From positions 62,001 through 126,000 of the forward strand of contig CALADM010000007.1 in the NCBI GenBank assembly GCA_937890595.1: a stretch of DNA of 64,000 nucleotides. The letters run 5' to 3'. Both the position numbers and the translations under genes were made by a program. The stretch's first letter is position 1. Every line of letters starts with the position of its first letter. Origin of the DNA: CAJMNU01 sp905214855 (lineage in GTDB: Bacteria > Bacillota > Clostridia > Lachnospirales > Lachnospiraceae). Below are positions 52,701-61,331 of the stretch, piece after piece. The notes under the pieces were generated by a model. It saw only the letters and a list, made by a program, of their open reading frames with translations. It did no database searches and was not told the origin of the DNA.

Positions 52701-54449
52701 TTAGATCTCATTGATTTTGCGTTTTACATATGTGGTATGCAGCAAGTGATGTGCTTTTTCACTTCCGGGTTCACCCAAGAAAGTTGCATACAGCTCTTTA
52801 ATAGCTGGATTTTCATGGGATTTGCGAAGAGTGCTGTTTGCATCTGCATCATACAGAACTTTGGCACGCAGAGCACGGATATCAACTGTGTTGCGAACAC
52901 TTGCTGGCTGCTGAGGTTGTCCGCCGCCGTTTACACAGCCGCCTGGACATCCCATGATCTCGATAAAGTGGTAAGTTGCCTCACCAGATTTTACCTTTTC
53001 AAGAAGTTCTTTTGCGTTCTTCAATCCGGAAGCAACTGCAATCTTTACATCCATGCCTGCTACATGGTAAGTTGCCTCTTTGATTCCTTCTGTACCGCGA
53101 ACCTCTTTGAAATCTACAGAAGGAAGTTCTTCACCTGTCAATGTCTCCACTGCGGTACGGAGTGCTGCCTCCATAACACCGCCAGTTGCACCAAAGATGA
53201 CTGCTGCACCAGTATCCATGCCAAGCGGCATATCATATTCTTCGTCTGGAAGAGACAAAAACTGCATACCTGTGCGCTCAATCATGCGTGCAAGTTCTCT
53301 TGTGGTAAGAGAGAAATCTACATCTGGGACACCATTTGCAGCTTCATCGTCACGTCCGATCTCAAATTTCTTGGCGGTACATGGCATTACACTGACAGAA
53401 ACGATATCCTTTGGATCCCATCCCATCTTTTCGGCATAATAGGACTTAACAATGGCGCCAAACATCTGCTGCGGAGATTTACAGGAAGAAAGATTTTCTG
53501 TCATATCAGGGAAATAATGTTCACAGTATTTGATCCATCCAGGAGAGCAGGAGGTGATCATTGGAAGAACACCGCCATTTTTCACACGTTCAAGGAATTC
53601 ATGAGCCTCTTCCATGATCGTAAGGTCTGCACCGAAGTTGGTGTCAAATACTTTATCAAATCCAAGGCGGCGCAGAGCAGCAACCATCTTGCCCTCTACA
53701 TTTGTTCCGATCGGAAGACCGAATGCTTCGCCTAAAGCAGCACGGACAGCTGGAGCGGTCTGTACCACAACGTGTTTTGTTGGATCAGCGATAGCAGCAA
53801 AGACTTCATCTGTACAGTCTTTTTCTGTAAGAGCACCAGTTGGACAGACAGCAATACACTGACCACAGGAAACACAACTGGTTTCTCCCAGTCCCATGTC
53901 AAATGCAGATCCGATGAAAGTGGCAAATCCACGCTCATTTGCACCGATCACACCGATTCCCTGTACTTTTTCACAGACTGCGGAACAGCGGCGGCACAGG
54001 ATACACTTGCTGTTATCACGGATCATATGTGCAGCGGAGGTATCGATCTCACTTGGAGTTTTTTCTCCCTCATACAGTTTTTCATCATCCACTTTTAATT
54101 CTTTACAGAGTTTCTGAAGTTCACAATTTCCGCTTCGGACACAGGACAGACAACTTCTGTTATGATTAGACAAGATCAGCTGTAATGTTTTCTTTCTGGA
54201 ATCCAGAACTTTTGGTGTGTTAGTCCAGACTTCCATTCCTTCATTGATCGGGTATACGCAGGATGCAACAAGGCTCTTTGCACCCCTCACTTCAACCACG
54301 CAGATACGACAGGCAGCAATCTCATTGATTTCTTTTAAGAAACAAAGGGTCGGAATCTCGATATGTGCTAATCTGGCAGCTTCAAGAATGGTTGATCCCT
54401 TAGGAGCGCTGACTTCGATACCATTAATTTTGATTGTAATATTCTCCAT
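52701..54449 (-). CDS. hydA: NADH-dependent [FeFe] hydrogenase, catalytic subunit
   Basis: 582 aa, GGAGG upstream. An N-terminal [2Fe-2S] domain (CFLKEINEIAACRICVVEV) is followed by the His/Cys cluster NHNRSCLSCVRSGNCELQ. Two [4Fe-4S] motifs follow (CILCRRCSAVC, CVSCGQCIAVC). H-cluster motifs are L1 TSCSPGW, L2 VSVMPCTAKKFE and L3 EIMGCPGGCVNGGGQ. The second Cys of the usual TSCCP loop is Ser. This and the operon with HydB and HydC mark the multimeric, electron-bifurcating type (group A3). It produces H2 from NADH plus reduced ferredoxin, or the reverse. Confidence 0.93.
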   Translation of the reverse strand: MENITIKINGIEVSAPKGSTILEAARLAHIEIPTLCFLKEINEIAACRICVVEVRGAKSLVASCVYPINEGMEVWTNTPKVLDSRKKTLQLILSNHNRSCLSCVRSGNCELQKLCKELKVDDEKLYEGEKTPSEIDTSAAHMIRDNSKCILCRRCSAVCEKVQGIGVIGANERGFATFIGSAFDMGLGETSCVSCGQCIAVCPTGALTEKDCTDEVFAAIADPTKHVVVQTAPAVRAALGEAFGLPIGTNVEGKMVAALRRLGFDKVFDTNFGADLTIMEEAHEFLERVKNGGVLPMITSCSPGWIKYCEHYFPDMTENLSSCKSPQQMFGAIVKSYYAEKMGWDPKDIVSVSVMPCTAKKFEIGRDDEAANGVPDVDFSLTTRELARMIERTGMQFLSLPDEEYDMPLGMDTGAAVIFGATGGVMEAALRTAVETLTGEELPSVDFKEVRGTEGIKEATYHVAGMDVKIAVASGLKNAKELLEKVKSGEATYHFIEIMGCPGGCVNGGGQPQQPASVRNTVDIRALRAKVLYDADANSTLRKSHENPAIKELYATFLGEPGSEKAHHLLHTTYVKRKINEI

Positions 54450-54464
54450 CTTAGTATTCCTCCA

Positions 54465-56252
54465 TTACTTTTTGTAAATAGCGCCAAATCTACATTTTTC
54501 CATACAAGCGCCACATTTGATACATTTATCCTGATCGATCATATGTGGATTCTTTACGCTGCCGATGATAGCGCCGTTCGGACAGGTGCGGGCACAAAGA
54601 GTACACCCTTTACACTTATCTGCATCAATATGATAGGAGAGAAGTGCTTTACAAACACCTGCAGGACAGGTTTTATCCTTGATATGTGCAATATACTCAT
54701 CACGGAAGTAGCGGAGAGTAGACAAGACAGGGTTAGGAGCTGTCTGACCCAGAGCGCAGGCAGAATTTTCCTTGATGTAATAGCAAAGTTGCTCCAATTT
54801 ATCAAGATCTTCCATGGTAGCCTGACCCTTTGTGATCTTGGTGAGGATTTCCAACATACGCTTTGTACCAATACGGCAAGGAGTACATTTTCCGCAGGAT
54901 TCATCTACGGTGAATTCCAAGAAGAATTTAGCGATGTCTACCATACAATCATCTTCATCCAGAACGATCAGACCACCAGAACCCATCATAGAACCAATTG
55001 CGATCAAGTTGTCATAGTCGATCGGAACATCAAAATGTTCTGCTGGGATACATCCACCAGATGGACCACCTGTCTGGGCTGCTTTGAATTTCTTTCCATT
55101 TGGAATACCACCGCCGATCTCTTCAATAACGGTACGCAGTGTAGTTCCCATTGGGATTTCTACAAGACCGGTATTATTGATCTTGCCGCCCAGAGCGAAT
55201 ACTTTTGTACCCTTGGATTTCTCAGTACCCATAGAGGAGAACCATTCTGCGCCATTTAAGATGATCTGTGGGATATTGGCATAGGTTTCTACGTTATTTA
55301 ACAGAGTTGGTTTCTGGAACAGACCTTTTTGTGCTGGGAAAGGAGGTCTTGGTCTTGGTTCGCCACGATTTCCTTCTATGGAAGTCATGAGAGCGGTCTC
55401 CTCACCACAGACAAATGCACCTGCGCCAAGGCGAAGGTCAATATCAAAGTCAAAACCAGAACCAAAGATATCTTTTCCAAGTAATTCTGCCTCTCTTGCC
55501 TGATTGATCGCAATTCTAAGACGCTCAACAGCGATCGGATATTCTGCACGGACATAGATATAGCCTTGATGTGCTCCTACTGCATATCCGGCAATGGTCA
55601 TTGCTTCAAGGACAGCATGTGGATCACCTTCCAGAATGGAACGATCCATAAATGCACCGGGATCTCCTTCATCCGCATTACAGCAGACAAATTTTTCGTC
55701 CGCATCATTTTGCTTTGTCAGTTTCCATTTTAATCCAGTCGGGAAGCCGCCGCCTCCTCTTCCTCTCAAACCGCTGTCCATGATGACCTGAATGACTTCA
55801 TCTGGTGTCATCTCAGTCAATGCTTTTCCAAGTGCAGCATAACCTCCAGTACCAATATATTCTTCAATGACTTCAGGATTGATAACACCACAGTTTCTTA
55901 ATGCGATGCGATGCTGCTTTTTATAGAAATCTGTGTCACTCAATGCCTTTACACCAGAAGCGGTGACAGTTTCTTTATAAAGAAGTCTTGTAACAACACG
56001 TCCTTTTAATAAATGTTCTGATACGATCTCAGGGATATCTTCTACTTTTACCATAGAGTAGAAACTGGCATCCGGATATACGATCATGATCGGACCTAAA
56101 GCACAGAGACCATGGCAGCCAGTCTGCACTACAGAAACCTCATCGGTAAGTCCGACTTTATCAATTTCTTTTTTCAGAGCCTCAATAATCTGCTGGCTTC
56201 CAGAGGAAGTACATCCGGTTCCGCCGCAGACCAAAACATGTGAACGATACAT
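54465..56252 (-). CDS. hydB: NADH-binding flavoprotein subunit of the hydrogenase (NuoF/HydB)
   Basis: 595 aa. An N-terminal thioredoxin-like [2Fe-2S] domain comes first (VCGGTGCTSSGS, QTGCHGLCALGP). The NADH/FMN core follows (GRGGGGFPTGLKW, CNADEGDPGAFMDRSI, GAGAFVCGEETALMTSIEG). SCGKCTPCRIG is next, and the C-terminus has two [4Fe-4S] motifs (CKGCTLCARTC, CIKCGACMEKC). This is the full HydB/HndC domain order. It takes electrons from NADH via FMN and splits or passes them to HydA. It overlaps no gene; hydA begins 15 bases downstream. Confidence 0.93.
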   Translation of the reverse strand: MYRSHVLVCGGTGCTSSGSQQIIEALKKEIDKVGLTDEVSVVQTGCHGLCALGPIMIVYPDASFYSMVKVEDIPEIVSEHLLKGRVVTRLLYKETVTASGVKALSDTDFYKKQHRIALRNCGVINPEVIEEYIGTGGYAALGKALTEMTPDEVIQVIMDSGLRGRGGGGFPTGLKWKLTKQNDADEKFVCCNADEGDPGAFMDRSILEGDPHAVLEAMTIAGYAVGAHQGYIYVRAEYPIAVERLRIAINQAREAELLGKDIFGSGFDFDIDLRLGAGAFVCGEETALMTSIEGNRGEPRPRPPFPAQKGLFQKPTLLNNVETYANIPQIILNGAEWFSSMGTEKSKGTKVFALGGKINNTGLVEIPMGTTLRTVIEEIGGGIPNGKKFKAAQTGGPSGGCIPAEHFDVPIDYDNLIAIGSMMGSGGLIVLDEDDCMVDIAKFFLEFTVDESCGKCTPCRIGTKRMLEILTKITKGQATMEDLDKLEQLCYYIKENSACALGQTAPNPVLSTLRYFRDEYIAHIKDKTCPAGVCKALLSYHIDADKCKGCTLCARTCPNGAIIGSVKNPHMIDQDKCIKCGACMEKCRFGAIYKK

Positions 56253-56267
56253 CTGCTGTTCCTCCTA

Positions 56268-56648
56268 TTATTTGATATCTCCGGCTGCGCCGAGGGTGTA
56301 TTCTTCTACGATCTGACCACGGATCAGGTGCTGCTCTACAAGAGTTAATGCTTTTTCCGGAGTCATTTTGATATATGTAACTTTTGGTTTTCCAGGTTCC
56401 ATTACCTCAACGATCGGTTCATATTTACAAAGTCCGATGCATCCGGTCTGAGTAACAGAAACTTTATCTGTAAGTCCTCTTTTTTGAACTTCCTGTGCAA
56501 GTGTATTTAAAACAGGTCTGGCACCACTGGCGATTCCACAGGTTGCCATACCTACCACTACACGTGTGTGGGTATGATCTTCCGCACGCATACCTACCTG
56601 ACTCTGCATCTTAGCACGAATGGCTTTTAATTCTTCTAATGATTTCAT
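56268..56648 (-). CDS. [2Fe-2S] ferredoxin-like subunit (HndB-like)
   Basis: 126 aa. MATCGIASGARPVLN and TQTGCIGLCKYEP supply the four Cys of a thioredoxin-like ferredoxin. It sits between the histidine-kinase-like ATPase and hydB genes. Comparable small proteins are part of HndABCD and some HydABCD complexes, so it is probably a fourth electron-transfer subunit. GGAGGAG precedes the ATG. Confidence 0.88.
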   Translation of the reverse strand: MKSLEELKAIRAKMQSQVGMRAEDHTHTRVVVGMATCGIASGARPVLNTLAQEVQKRGLTDKVSVTQTGCIGLCKYEPIVEVMEPGKPKVTYIKMTPEKALTLVEQHLIRGQIVEEYTLGAAGDIK

Positions 56649-56716
56649 ATGAGTGAACTCCTCCTATCTGTACTGGTGGCTTTTTTATTGCTTTATCAAT
56701 CCTGAACATCAGGAGA

Positions 56717-57268
56717 TCAAAAAAAACCACCATCTACTTCTGACTTATTTTCTTCCAGATATTCTCTTATGTATTGGGATATCTCAGGAACATCAAAGGG
56801 TACACCTCCAAGGATTTCCCGAAATTTGCGAGTATCCAAACAGAATGATTTTTCGTTATATGTATATGTATATAAAAAATCTGTGTCTGGATGATAGACA
56901 ATAAGTGAATGGATTGTAGATGTCATATCTCCCAGCGGCATCCGATCAATGCTGGAAAGAATAAAAACAGCTGTCACTATAGTTCCTTTTCCGACAGTGG
57001 ACTGGATGGAGAAAGTTCCTCCTGTCAGTTCAGCTGCACTCTTAAAAAAAGGAATCCCAAGACCAACTTTACGTGTCTTTCGGGTAGTAAAAAAAGGATC
57101 TGTGACCTGTTCGATCTGTTCTGGTGTCATACCACAGCCATCATCTTTGATCATAATGGTGAGGGTATCTTTCATAAGATCAATGGTCACGGAAATCTCT
57201 ACCAGAGAAGCGTTGGCACGAGTAGAATTTTCTGCGACATCCAAAACATTCAGTGAAATTTCAGGCAT
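56717..57268 (-). CDS. Histidine-kinase-like ATPase embedded in the hydrogenase operon
   Basis: 183 aa from the ATG at 57268, overlapping the end of hydC (stop at 57276-57278) by a few bases; translation is probably coupled. HATPase_c motifs are visible: N box NVLDVAENSTRA, G1 DDGCGM and the loop TTRKTRKVGLGIPFFKSAA. There is no histidine-containing dimerisation domain and no receiver. The C-terminal ~70 residues are unique. Similar stand-alone ATPases lie in hydrogenase operons of Thermotoga (TM1420 region). It may be an anti-sigma-like or signalling partner. Not an electron-transfer subunit. Confidence 0.8.
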   Translation of the reverse strand: MPEISLNVLDVAENSTRANASLVEISVTIDLMKDTLTIMIKDDGCGMTPEQIEQVTDPFFTTRKTRKVGLGIPFFKSAAELTGGTFSIQSTVGKGTIVTAVFILSSIDRMPLGDMTSTIHSLIVYHPDTDFLYTYTYNEKSFCLDTRKFREILGGVPFDVPEISQYIREYLEENKSEVDGGFF

Positions 57269-57275
57269 CATAGGC

Positions 57276-57770
57276 TTACTCGTATTTGGCAAGAATTCCA
57301 GGGATATCATCCGGAACCAGACGACCATACACTTCATCGTTGATCATCATGACAGGGGCTAGACCACATGCACCTACACAACGGCAGGAATCCAGCGAAA
57401 ACTTGCCGTCAGGAGTACACTCTCCATTGGTGATCCCCAAGATCTCTTCCAGTTTTTTGAAAATTTCTCCAGAACCTTTTACATAACATGCAGTACCAAG
57501 ACAGACAGAAATCTGATAACGTCCTTTTGGCTGGAGTGCAAACTGAGAATAAAATGTAGTAACTCCGTATATTTTTTCCAATGGAATACCTGTTTCATCC
57601 GAGATCATAGTCTGGACTTCAATAGGAAGATAACCATAGATTTCCTGAGCTTTTTGAAGAATGGGCATCAAAGCGCCCTTTGTGTCTTTAAGTTCGGCAA
57701 TGCACGCACGGAGTGCGGCTTCCTGCTCACTTGTCCCATGAAATGGAACTCCCTGTTTCTTACACGCCAT
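57276..57770 (-). CDS. hydC: NuoE-like [2Fe-2S] subunit of the hydrogenase
   Basis: 164 aa. The thioredoxin-like ferredoxin cysteines are in CLGTACYVKG and CRCVGACGLAP, the NuoE/HydC arrangement. The helical N-terminus (PILQKAQEIYGYLPIEVQTMIS) is also typical. First gene of the minus-strand operon hydC, ATPase, ferredoxin, hydB, hydA. It passes electrons between the NADH site and HydA. AGCAGG lies 9 bases before the ATG. Confidence 0.93.
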   Translation of the reverse strand: MACKKQGVPFHGTSEQEAALRACIAELKDTKGALMPILQKAQEIYGYLPIEVQTMISDETGIPLEKIYGVTTFYSQFALQPKGRYQISVCLGTACYVKGSGEIFKKLEEILGITNGECTPDGKFSLDSCRCVGACGLAPVMMINDEVYGRLVPDDIPGILAKYE

Positions 57771-57792
57771 GAATTAAAACCTGCTACTAAAA

Positions 57793-57812
57793 TATGTATA
57801 ACGATATACATA
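57793..57812. promoter_or_regulatory. 20-bp palindrome upstream of hydC
   Basis: TATGTATA-ACGA-TATACATA, perfect 8-bp arms, 23 bases before the hydC start on the minus strand. A good candidate operator. It does not match the Rex consensus (TTGTTAA-type), so the regulator is unknown. Confidence 0.6.
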
Positions 57813-58064
57813 CTAGATGATTTGCTATAATCCTATAAATTATAGATCCTGATCCAGTCATCTGTATCTATAAATCTATTGCATGATCAGATATAGGTTC
57901 TTATCATCTAAATAGCTTTTCCTTTCCTAAATTTTTGTTTTGCCTTTGGTTCTTGGGACTTGCACCATTGGCGTATTGGACAATATATACAGTATATTAC
58001 CATGAAGGGGTAAAAAAATCTATAATATTGTGATAAGTTTTTTCAAAAATACAAGATGTGATTG

Positions 58065-58093
58065 TTGATTATTCATAGTACAGATGGTATGCT
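58065..58093 (+). promoter_or_regulatory. Promoter of the DRTGG-ATPase-sensor operon
   Basis: TTGATT (58065-58070), 17 bases, TATGCT (58088-58093) with a TG extension. It lies about 75 bases before the first start. Confidence 0.45.
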
Positions 58094-58169
58094 GATACTA
58101 ATAGATTGTGTAAAAAGGTTGTTTTTTGCAGAGAAATGTAAAAATATGTCCGAAAAAGGAGGGGCTTTT

Positions 58170-58517
58170 ATGACAGTAAAGGATGCGCGTGATGTATTGG
58201 GGGCTAGAGTGCTGGTCGGTGAAGACTTGATGGATACGGAGGTCAGAAGTGCCTGCGGTTCTGATATGATGAGTGATGTACTTGCTTTTTCTAAGGATCA
58301 TTCTATTTTATTGACAGGACTTTGCAATCCTCAGGTGATCCGAACGGCAGAGATGTTGGATATTGTCTGCATTATTTTTGTACGGGGCAAAAAACCAGAT
58401 GATACAATACTGGAAATGGCCCGTGAGAGAGGTTTGGTCGTTCTGGCAACAGGACACAGGATGTTTTCTGCCTGTGGTATGTTATACAAAGCTGGATTAA
58501 ACGGAGGTGCGATCTGA
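58170..58517 (+). CDS. DRTGG domain protein, first copy
   Basis: 115 aa from the ATG at 58170, with AAAGGAGGGG upstream. The frame is open from 58062. It is the small DRTGG-type alpha/beta domain found beside hydrogenase genes (LLTGLCNPQVIRTAEMLDI, IIFVRGKKPDDTILEMARERG). DRTGG domains may bind nucleotides or small effectors. A second, diverged copy is encoded at 60244 in the same operon. The next gene starts directly after its stop. Function unknown. Confidence 0.8.
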   Translation: MTVKDARDVLGARVLVGEDLMDTEVRSACGSDMMSDVLAFSKDHSILLTGLCNPQVIRTAEMLDIVCIIFVRGKKPDDTILEMARERGLVVLATGHRMFSACGMLYKAGLNGGAI

Positions 58518-58518
58518 T

Positions 58519-58941
58519 ATGGAAGATACAATGGTATTGACGTATGATGTTCCTTCGGATGATTTTACCAGAGCGGGAGAGGCGAGCAGTGATGTAAAAT
58601 CAAAACTCAAAATGCTGGGAGTAGATCCGGCGGCAGTCAGAAAGGTAGCCATTGCAATGTATGAAGGAGAGATCAATATGGTCATCCATGCCAATGGCGG
58701 AACGATCACCGTGGAGATCACACCTGAGAGGATAAAGATGGTTCTTGCTGATGTAGGACCGGGAATACCAGATGTGGATCTTGCGATGAGAGCGGGATAT
58801 TCAACAGCACCTGATGAGGTCAGATCTTTGGGATTCGGGGCAGGAATGGGACTTCCAAATATGAAGAAGTATTCAGATGAGATGGAGATCGATACAGAGA
58901 TTGGTGTGGGGACAACAATTACAATGGTGGTCAACATATAG
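58519..58941 (+). CDS. Anti-sigma-factor-like serine kinase (RsbW/HATPase family)
   Basis: 140 aa, size of RsbW/SpoIIAB. MEDTMVLTYDVPSDDFTRAG starts the protein. N box AIAMYEGEINMVIHAN, G1 LADVGPGIPD and G2 LGFGAGMGLPNMKKYSD are clear. Such proteins bind ATP, phosphorylate an anti-anti-sigma or bind a sigma factor. No sigma or anti-anti-sigma gene is adjacent. It sits between a DRTGG gene and a hydrogenase-fold sensor, and the window also encodes a SpoIIE phosphatase. A partner-switching circuit is plausible but unproven. Confidence 0.85.
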   Translation: MEDTMVLTYDVPSDDFTRAGEASSDVKSKLKMLGVDPAAVRKVAIAMYEGEINMVIHANGGTITVEITPERIKMVLADVGPGIPDVDLAMRAGYSTAPDEVRSLGFGAGMGLPNMKKYSDEMEIDTEIGVGTTITMVVNI

Positions 58942-58958
58942 AGGATTGGGGTGATGGA

Positions 58959-60269
58959 ATGGATAAATTTTATCATTCTGTGCGGCTGGATGAAAGTCTG
59001 TGCAAGGGATGTATTAACTGCATCAAACGGTGTCCTACAGGAGCGATCCGTGTGCGCAACAAAAAGGCACAGATTAATAAAAAATTTTGTATTGATTGTG
59101 GAGAGTGTATACGGATCTGTCCACATCATGCAAAGAGGGCTACATATGACAGAGTGGATGTGTTAAAGGAATTTAGTTATACAGTAGCGCTGCCAGCACC
59201 TGCATTGTACAGTCAGTTTAACCATTTGGATGATGTCAATATTGTACTTGCTGCGCTTTTGAAAATGGGATTTGATGATGTATACGAAGTCAGTGCAGCG
59301 GCTGAGATCGTTAGTGATGCGACCAGAGAATATATTGCACAGCACAGAGAAGATCTTCCGCTGATCAGTACAGCCTGCCCTTCAATCGTGCGTTTGATCC
59401 GTGTCCGTTTTCCGAATTTGATCGATCATCTTCTTCCATTAAAGCCTCCGATCGAGGTGGCTGCGGGACTTGCTGTACAGCATGCTATGGAAAAGACGGG
59501 ACTGCCACGGGAAAAGATAGGCATTATCTTTATTTCTCCATGTCCTTCAAAAGTCAGTTATGTCAAAAATCCACTCTGTGTAGAAAAGAGTGAGGTAGAT
59601 CGGGTTTTGGCTATCAAAGATGTATATCCAAAACTCCTTTCTTATATGAAAGAAGTCGGTAGTGACGTGCCGGAACTGGCATTGTCCGGAAAGATAGGAA
59701 TTAGTTGGGGAAGGAGCGGAGGAGAGGCAAGTGGTCTGCTCACGGACAGTTATCTGGCGGCAGATGGGATTGAGAATGTGATCCGTGTTTTGGAAGATCT
59801 GGAAGATCAAAAGATCGATAATCTGGAATTTATTGAGCTGAATGCATGCAGTGGCGGTTGTGTCGGTGGTGTACTCACTGTGGAAAATCCATATGTTGCT
59901 GAGGTGAAGTTAAAAAGATTGAGAAAGTATATGCCTGTAGCAAAGAGCCACATGAATGATGAAGAAAATGCACAGGTATGCCAACAGATCCACTGGACGA
60001 AAGAAGTGGAATATGAACCAGTATTTAACCTTGGAGATAATATGATAGAGAGTCTTTCAAGATTAAATCAGGTGGAACGACTGACAAAAAGACTTCCCGG
60101 CTTGGATTGTGGCTCTTGTGGTGCGCCGACCTGCCGTGCTTTGGCAGAGGATATTGTGAGAGGAGAAGCATCAGAAAAGGACTGTATTTATCGGATCAAG
60201 GATGATCTGCAGCGATTATTGGAGGAAAAGGGGCAGAAGAAAGATGACGATTCAAAACTTAATGGATAG
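58959..60269 (+). CDS. Hydrogenase-fold sensor protein (group D-like [FeFe] hydrogenase)
   Basis: 436 aa. N-terminal two [4Fe-4S] motifs (CKGCINCIKRC, CIDCGECIRIC) come first. The H-cluster-like domain has L1 STACPS, L2 FISPCPSKVSY and L3 ELNACSGGCVGGV. A C-terminal Fe-S motif LDCGSCGAPTC ends the folded part. In L1 an Ala replaces the proton-transfer Cys of catalytic enzymes (TACP versus SCCP), and L2 lacks the Met. These substitutions are typical of the sensory HydS of Thermotoga, which lies beside hydABC as here. It likely senses H2 or redox state rather than turning over quickly. No PAS domain. Confidence 0.85.
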   Translation: MDKFYHSVRLDESLCKGCINCIKRCPTGAIRVRNKKAQINKKFCIDCGECIRICPHHAKRATYDRVDVLKEFSYTVALPAPALYSQFNHLDDVNIVLAALLKMGFDDVYEVSAAAEIVSDATREYIAQHREDLPLISTACPSIVRLIRVRFPNLIDHLLPLKPPIEVAAGLAVQHAMEKTGLPREKIGIIFISPCPSKVSYVKNPLCVEKSEVDRVLAIKDVYPKLLSYMKEVGSDVPELALSGKIGISWGRSGGEASGLLTDSYLAADGIENVIRVLEDLEDQKIDNLEFIELNACSGGCVGGVLTVENPYVAEVKLKRLRKYMPVAKSHMNDEENAQVCQQIHWTKEVEYEPVFNLGDNMIESLSRLNQVERLTKRLPGLDCGSCGAPTCRALAEDIVRGEASEKDCIYRIKDDLQRLLEEKGQKKDDDSKLNG

Positions 60270-60585
60270 TGGCTTATTTCAAGTAGAAAATGCAGGGGTA
60301 GATAGAGATAGAAAGATAAGCAGACCATTTTGCTGTGATCTGTTGAGTGTTGCGATGGGGCGTGCTCCTGAAGGAGGAGCGTGGGTGACAGTCATGGGTA
60401 ACATGAACACGCTGGCAGTGGCTTCTTTGACAGAAACAGCCTGTATCATTCTTGCAGAAGGGACGGAGCTGGATGAAGTGGCAAAGAGGAAAGCAAAAGA
60501 GCAGGAGATCACAGTCTTATCAACAACAGAGCCGATCTTTGAGGCGGCTCTTCAAATCTGGCAAAAAATCAGGGAAACGATATGA
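60244..60585 (+). CDS. DRTGG domain protein, second copy
   Basis: 113 aa. The start at 60244 overlaps the sensor gene by 26 bases, with AAGGGG about 10 bases upstream. WVTVMGNMNTLAVASLTETACIILAEGTELDEVAKRKAKEQEITVLST matches the DRTGG fold. It is diverged from the copy at 58170. Its end overlaps the PHP gene start (ATGATAG). Function unknown; probably an effector-binding partner of the sensor. Confidence 0.78.
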   Translation: MTIQNLMDSGLFQVENAGVDRDRKISRPFCCDLLSVAMGRAPEGGAWVTVMGNMNTLAVASLTETACIILAEGTELDEVAKRKAKEQEITVLSTTEPIFEAALQIWQKIRETI

Positions 60586-61313
60586 TAGGGCTGACATATG
60601 ATCTTCATATTCATTCCTGCTTGTCACCCTGCGGGGATGATGACATGACACCAGCAAATATTGCAGGGATGGCTGCGATAAAGGGCTTGGATGTGATCGC
60701 TCTTACAGATCATAATACTTGCAGAAATTGCCTTGCACTTTTAAAAATGGCAGAGAACTATGGGATATTAGCGATTCCGGGGGTGGAGGTGACAACATCT
60801 GAGGAAATTCATGCGGTGTGTCTCTTTCCGACACTGGAAGCGGCATTGGATTTTGATGTTTTTTTGTATGACAGGTTGTTGCCTTTTCCAAATGATGAGA
60901 CAATTTTTGGAAAACAGCAGATATATAATGAACAAGATGAAGTGGTAGGTACTCTGGAAAAATTGCTGATCAACAGTACGGAAATTTCGATTGATCATCT
61001 TGGGGAACTTGCAAAATCATATGGGGGAGTGATGTTTCCAGCACATGTGGATAAAAGTTCCAATAGCTTGATCTCAAGTCTTGGCATGATTCCTCCAGAC
61101 AGTACATTTAAAACAGCAGAAGTAAAAGATTTGAAAAAATTACATGAGCTGAGACGACAGCACCCATATTTGAATCAGTGTCGTATTATAAGTAATTCAG
61201 ATGCACACTATCTGGAACAGATCAAAGAAGCAGAATTGACAATAGAAGTAAGAGAAAAAAGTGTGGAAGCCGTACTGGATGCTATACGCAATGGCTTGGA
61301 TGGAATGCAGTAA
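60582..61313 (+). CDS. PHP-domain phosphoesterase
   Basis: 243 aa. Metal-binding motifs are complete: DLHIHSCLSPCGDD (H-x-H), LTDHNTCRN, IPGVEVTTSEEIHAV, FPAHVDKSSNS and SNSDAHYLEQ. It is a TrpH-like hydrolase, possibly acting on 3'-phosphate or 5'-nucleotide substrates. Four-base overlap with the DRTGG gene shows translational coupling. Placing a phosphoesterase at the end of a sensor operon suggests a nucleotide-type signal is degraded, which is inference. Confidence 0.88.
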   Translation: MIGLTYDLHIHSCLSPCGDDDMTPANIAGMAAIKGLDVIALTDHNTCRNCLALLKMAENYGILAIPGVEVTTSEEIHAVCLFPTLEAALDFDVFLYDRLLPFPNDETIFGKQQIYNEQDEVVGTLEKLLINSTEISIDHLGELAKSYGGVMFPAHVDKSSNSLISSLGMIPPDSTFKTAEVKDLKKLHELRRQHPYLNQCRIISNSDAHYLEQIKEAELTIEVREKSVEAVLDAIRNGLDGMQ

Positions 61314-61331
61314 GGTTGACGCAAGCGTAGA

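Larger units (their letters stand above)
57771..58169. other. Divergent control region of the hydrogenase operons
   Basis: About 400 AT-rich bases between hydC (minus) and the DRTGG gene (plus). It holds the 20-bp palindrome at 57793, a CTATAA-A-TTATAG dyad near 57830 and the plus-strand promoter at 58065. A minus-strand TATAAT near 57842 lacks a good -35. No ORF or recognised riboswitch. Confidence 0.5.

Noticed and set aside
52689..53735. 348-codon plus-strand ORF opposite hydA
   Set aside because: Cys/Phe/His-rich shadow frame antisense to a well-conserved gene.
54543..55259. 238-codon plus-strand ORF opposite hydB
   Set aside because: Antisense shadow of the NuoF-like gene without a plausible start or family.
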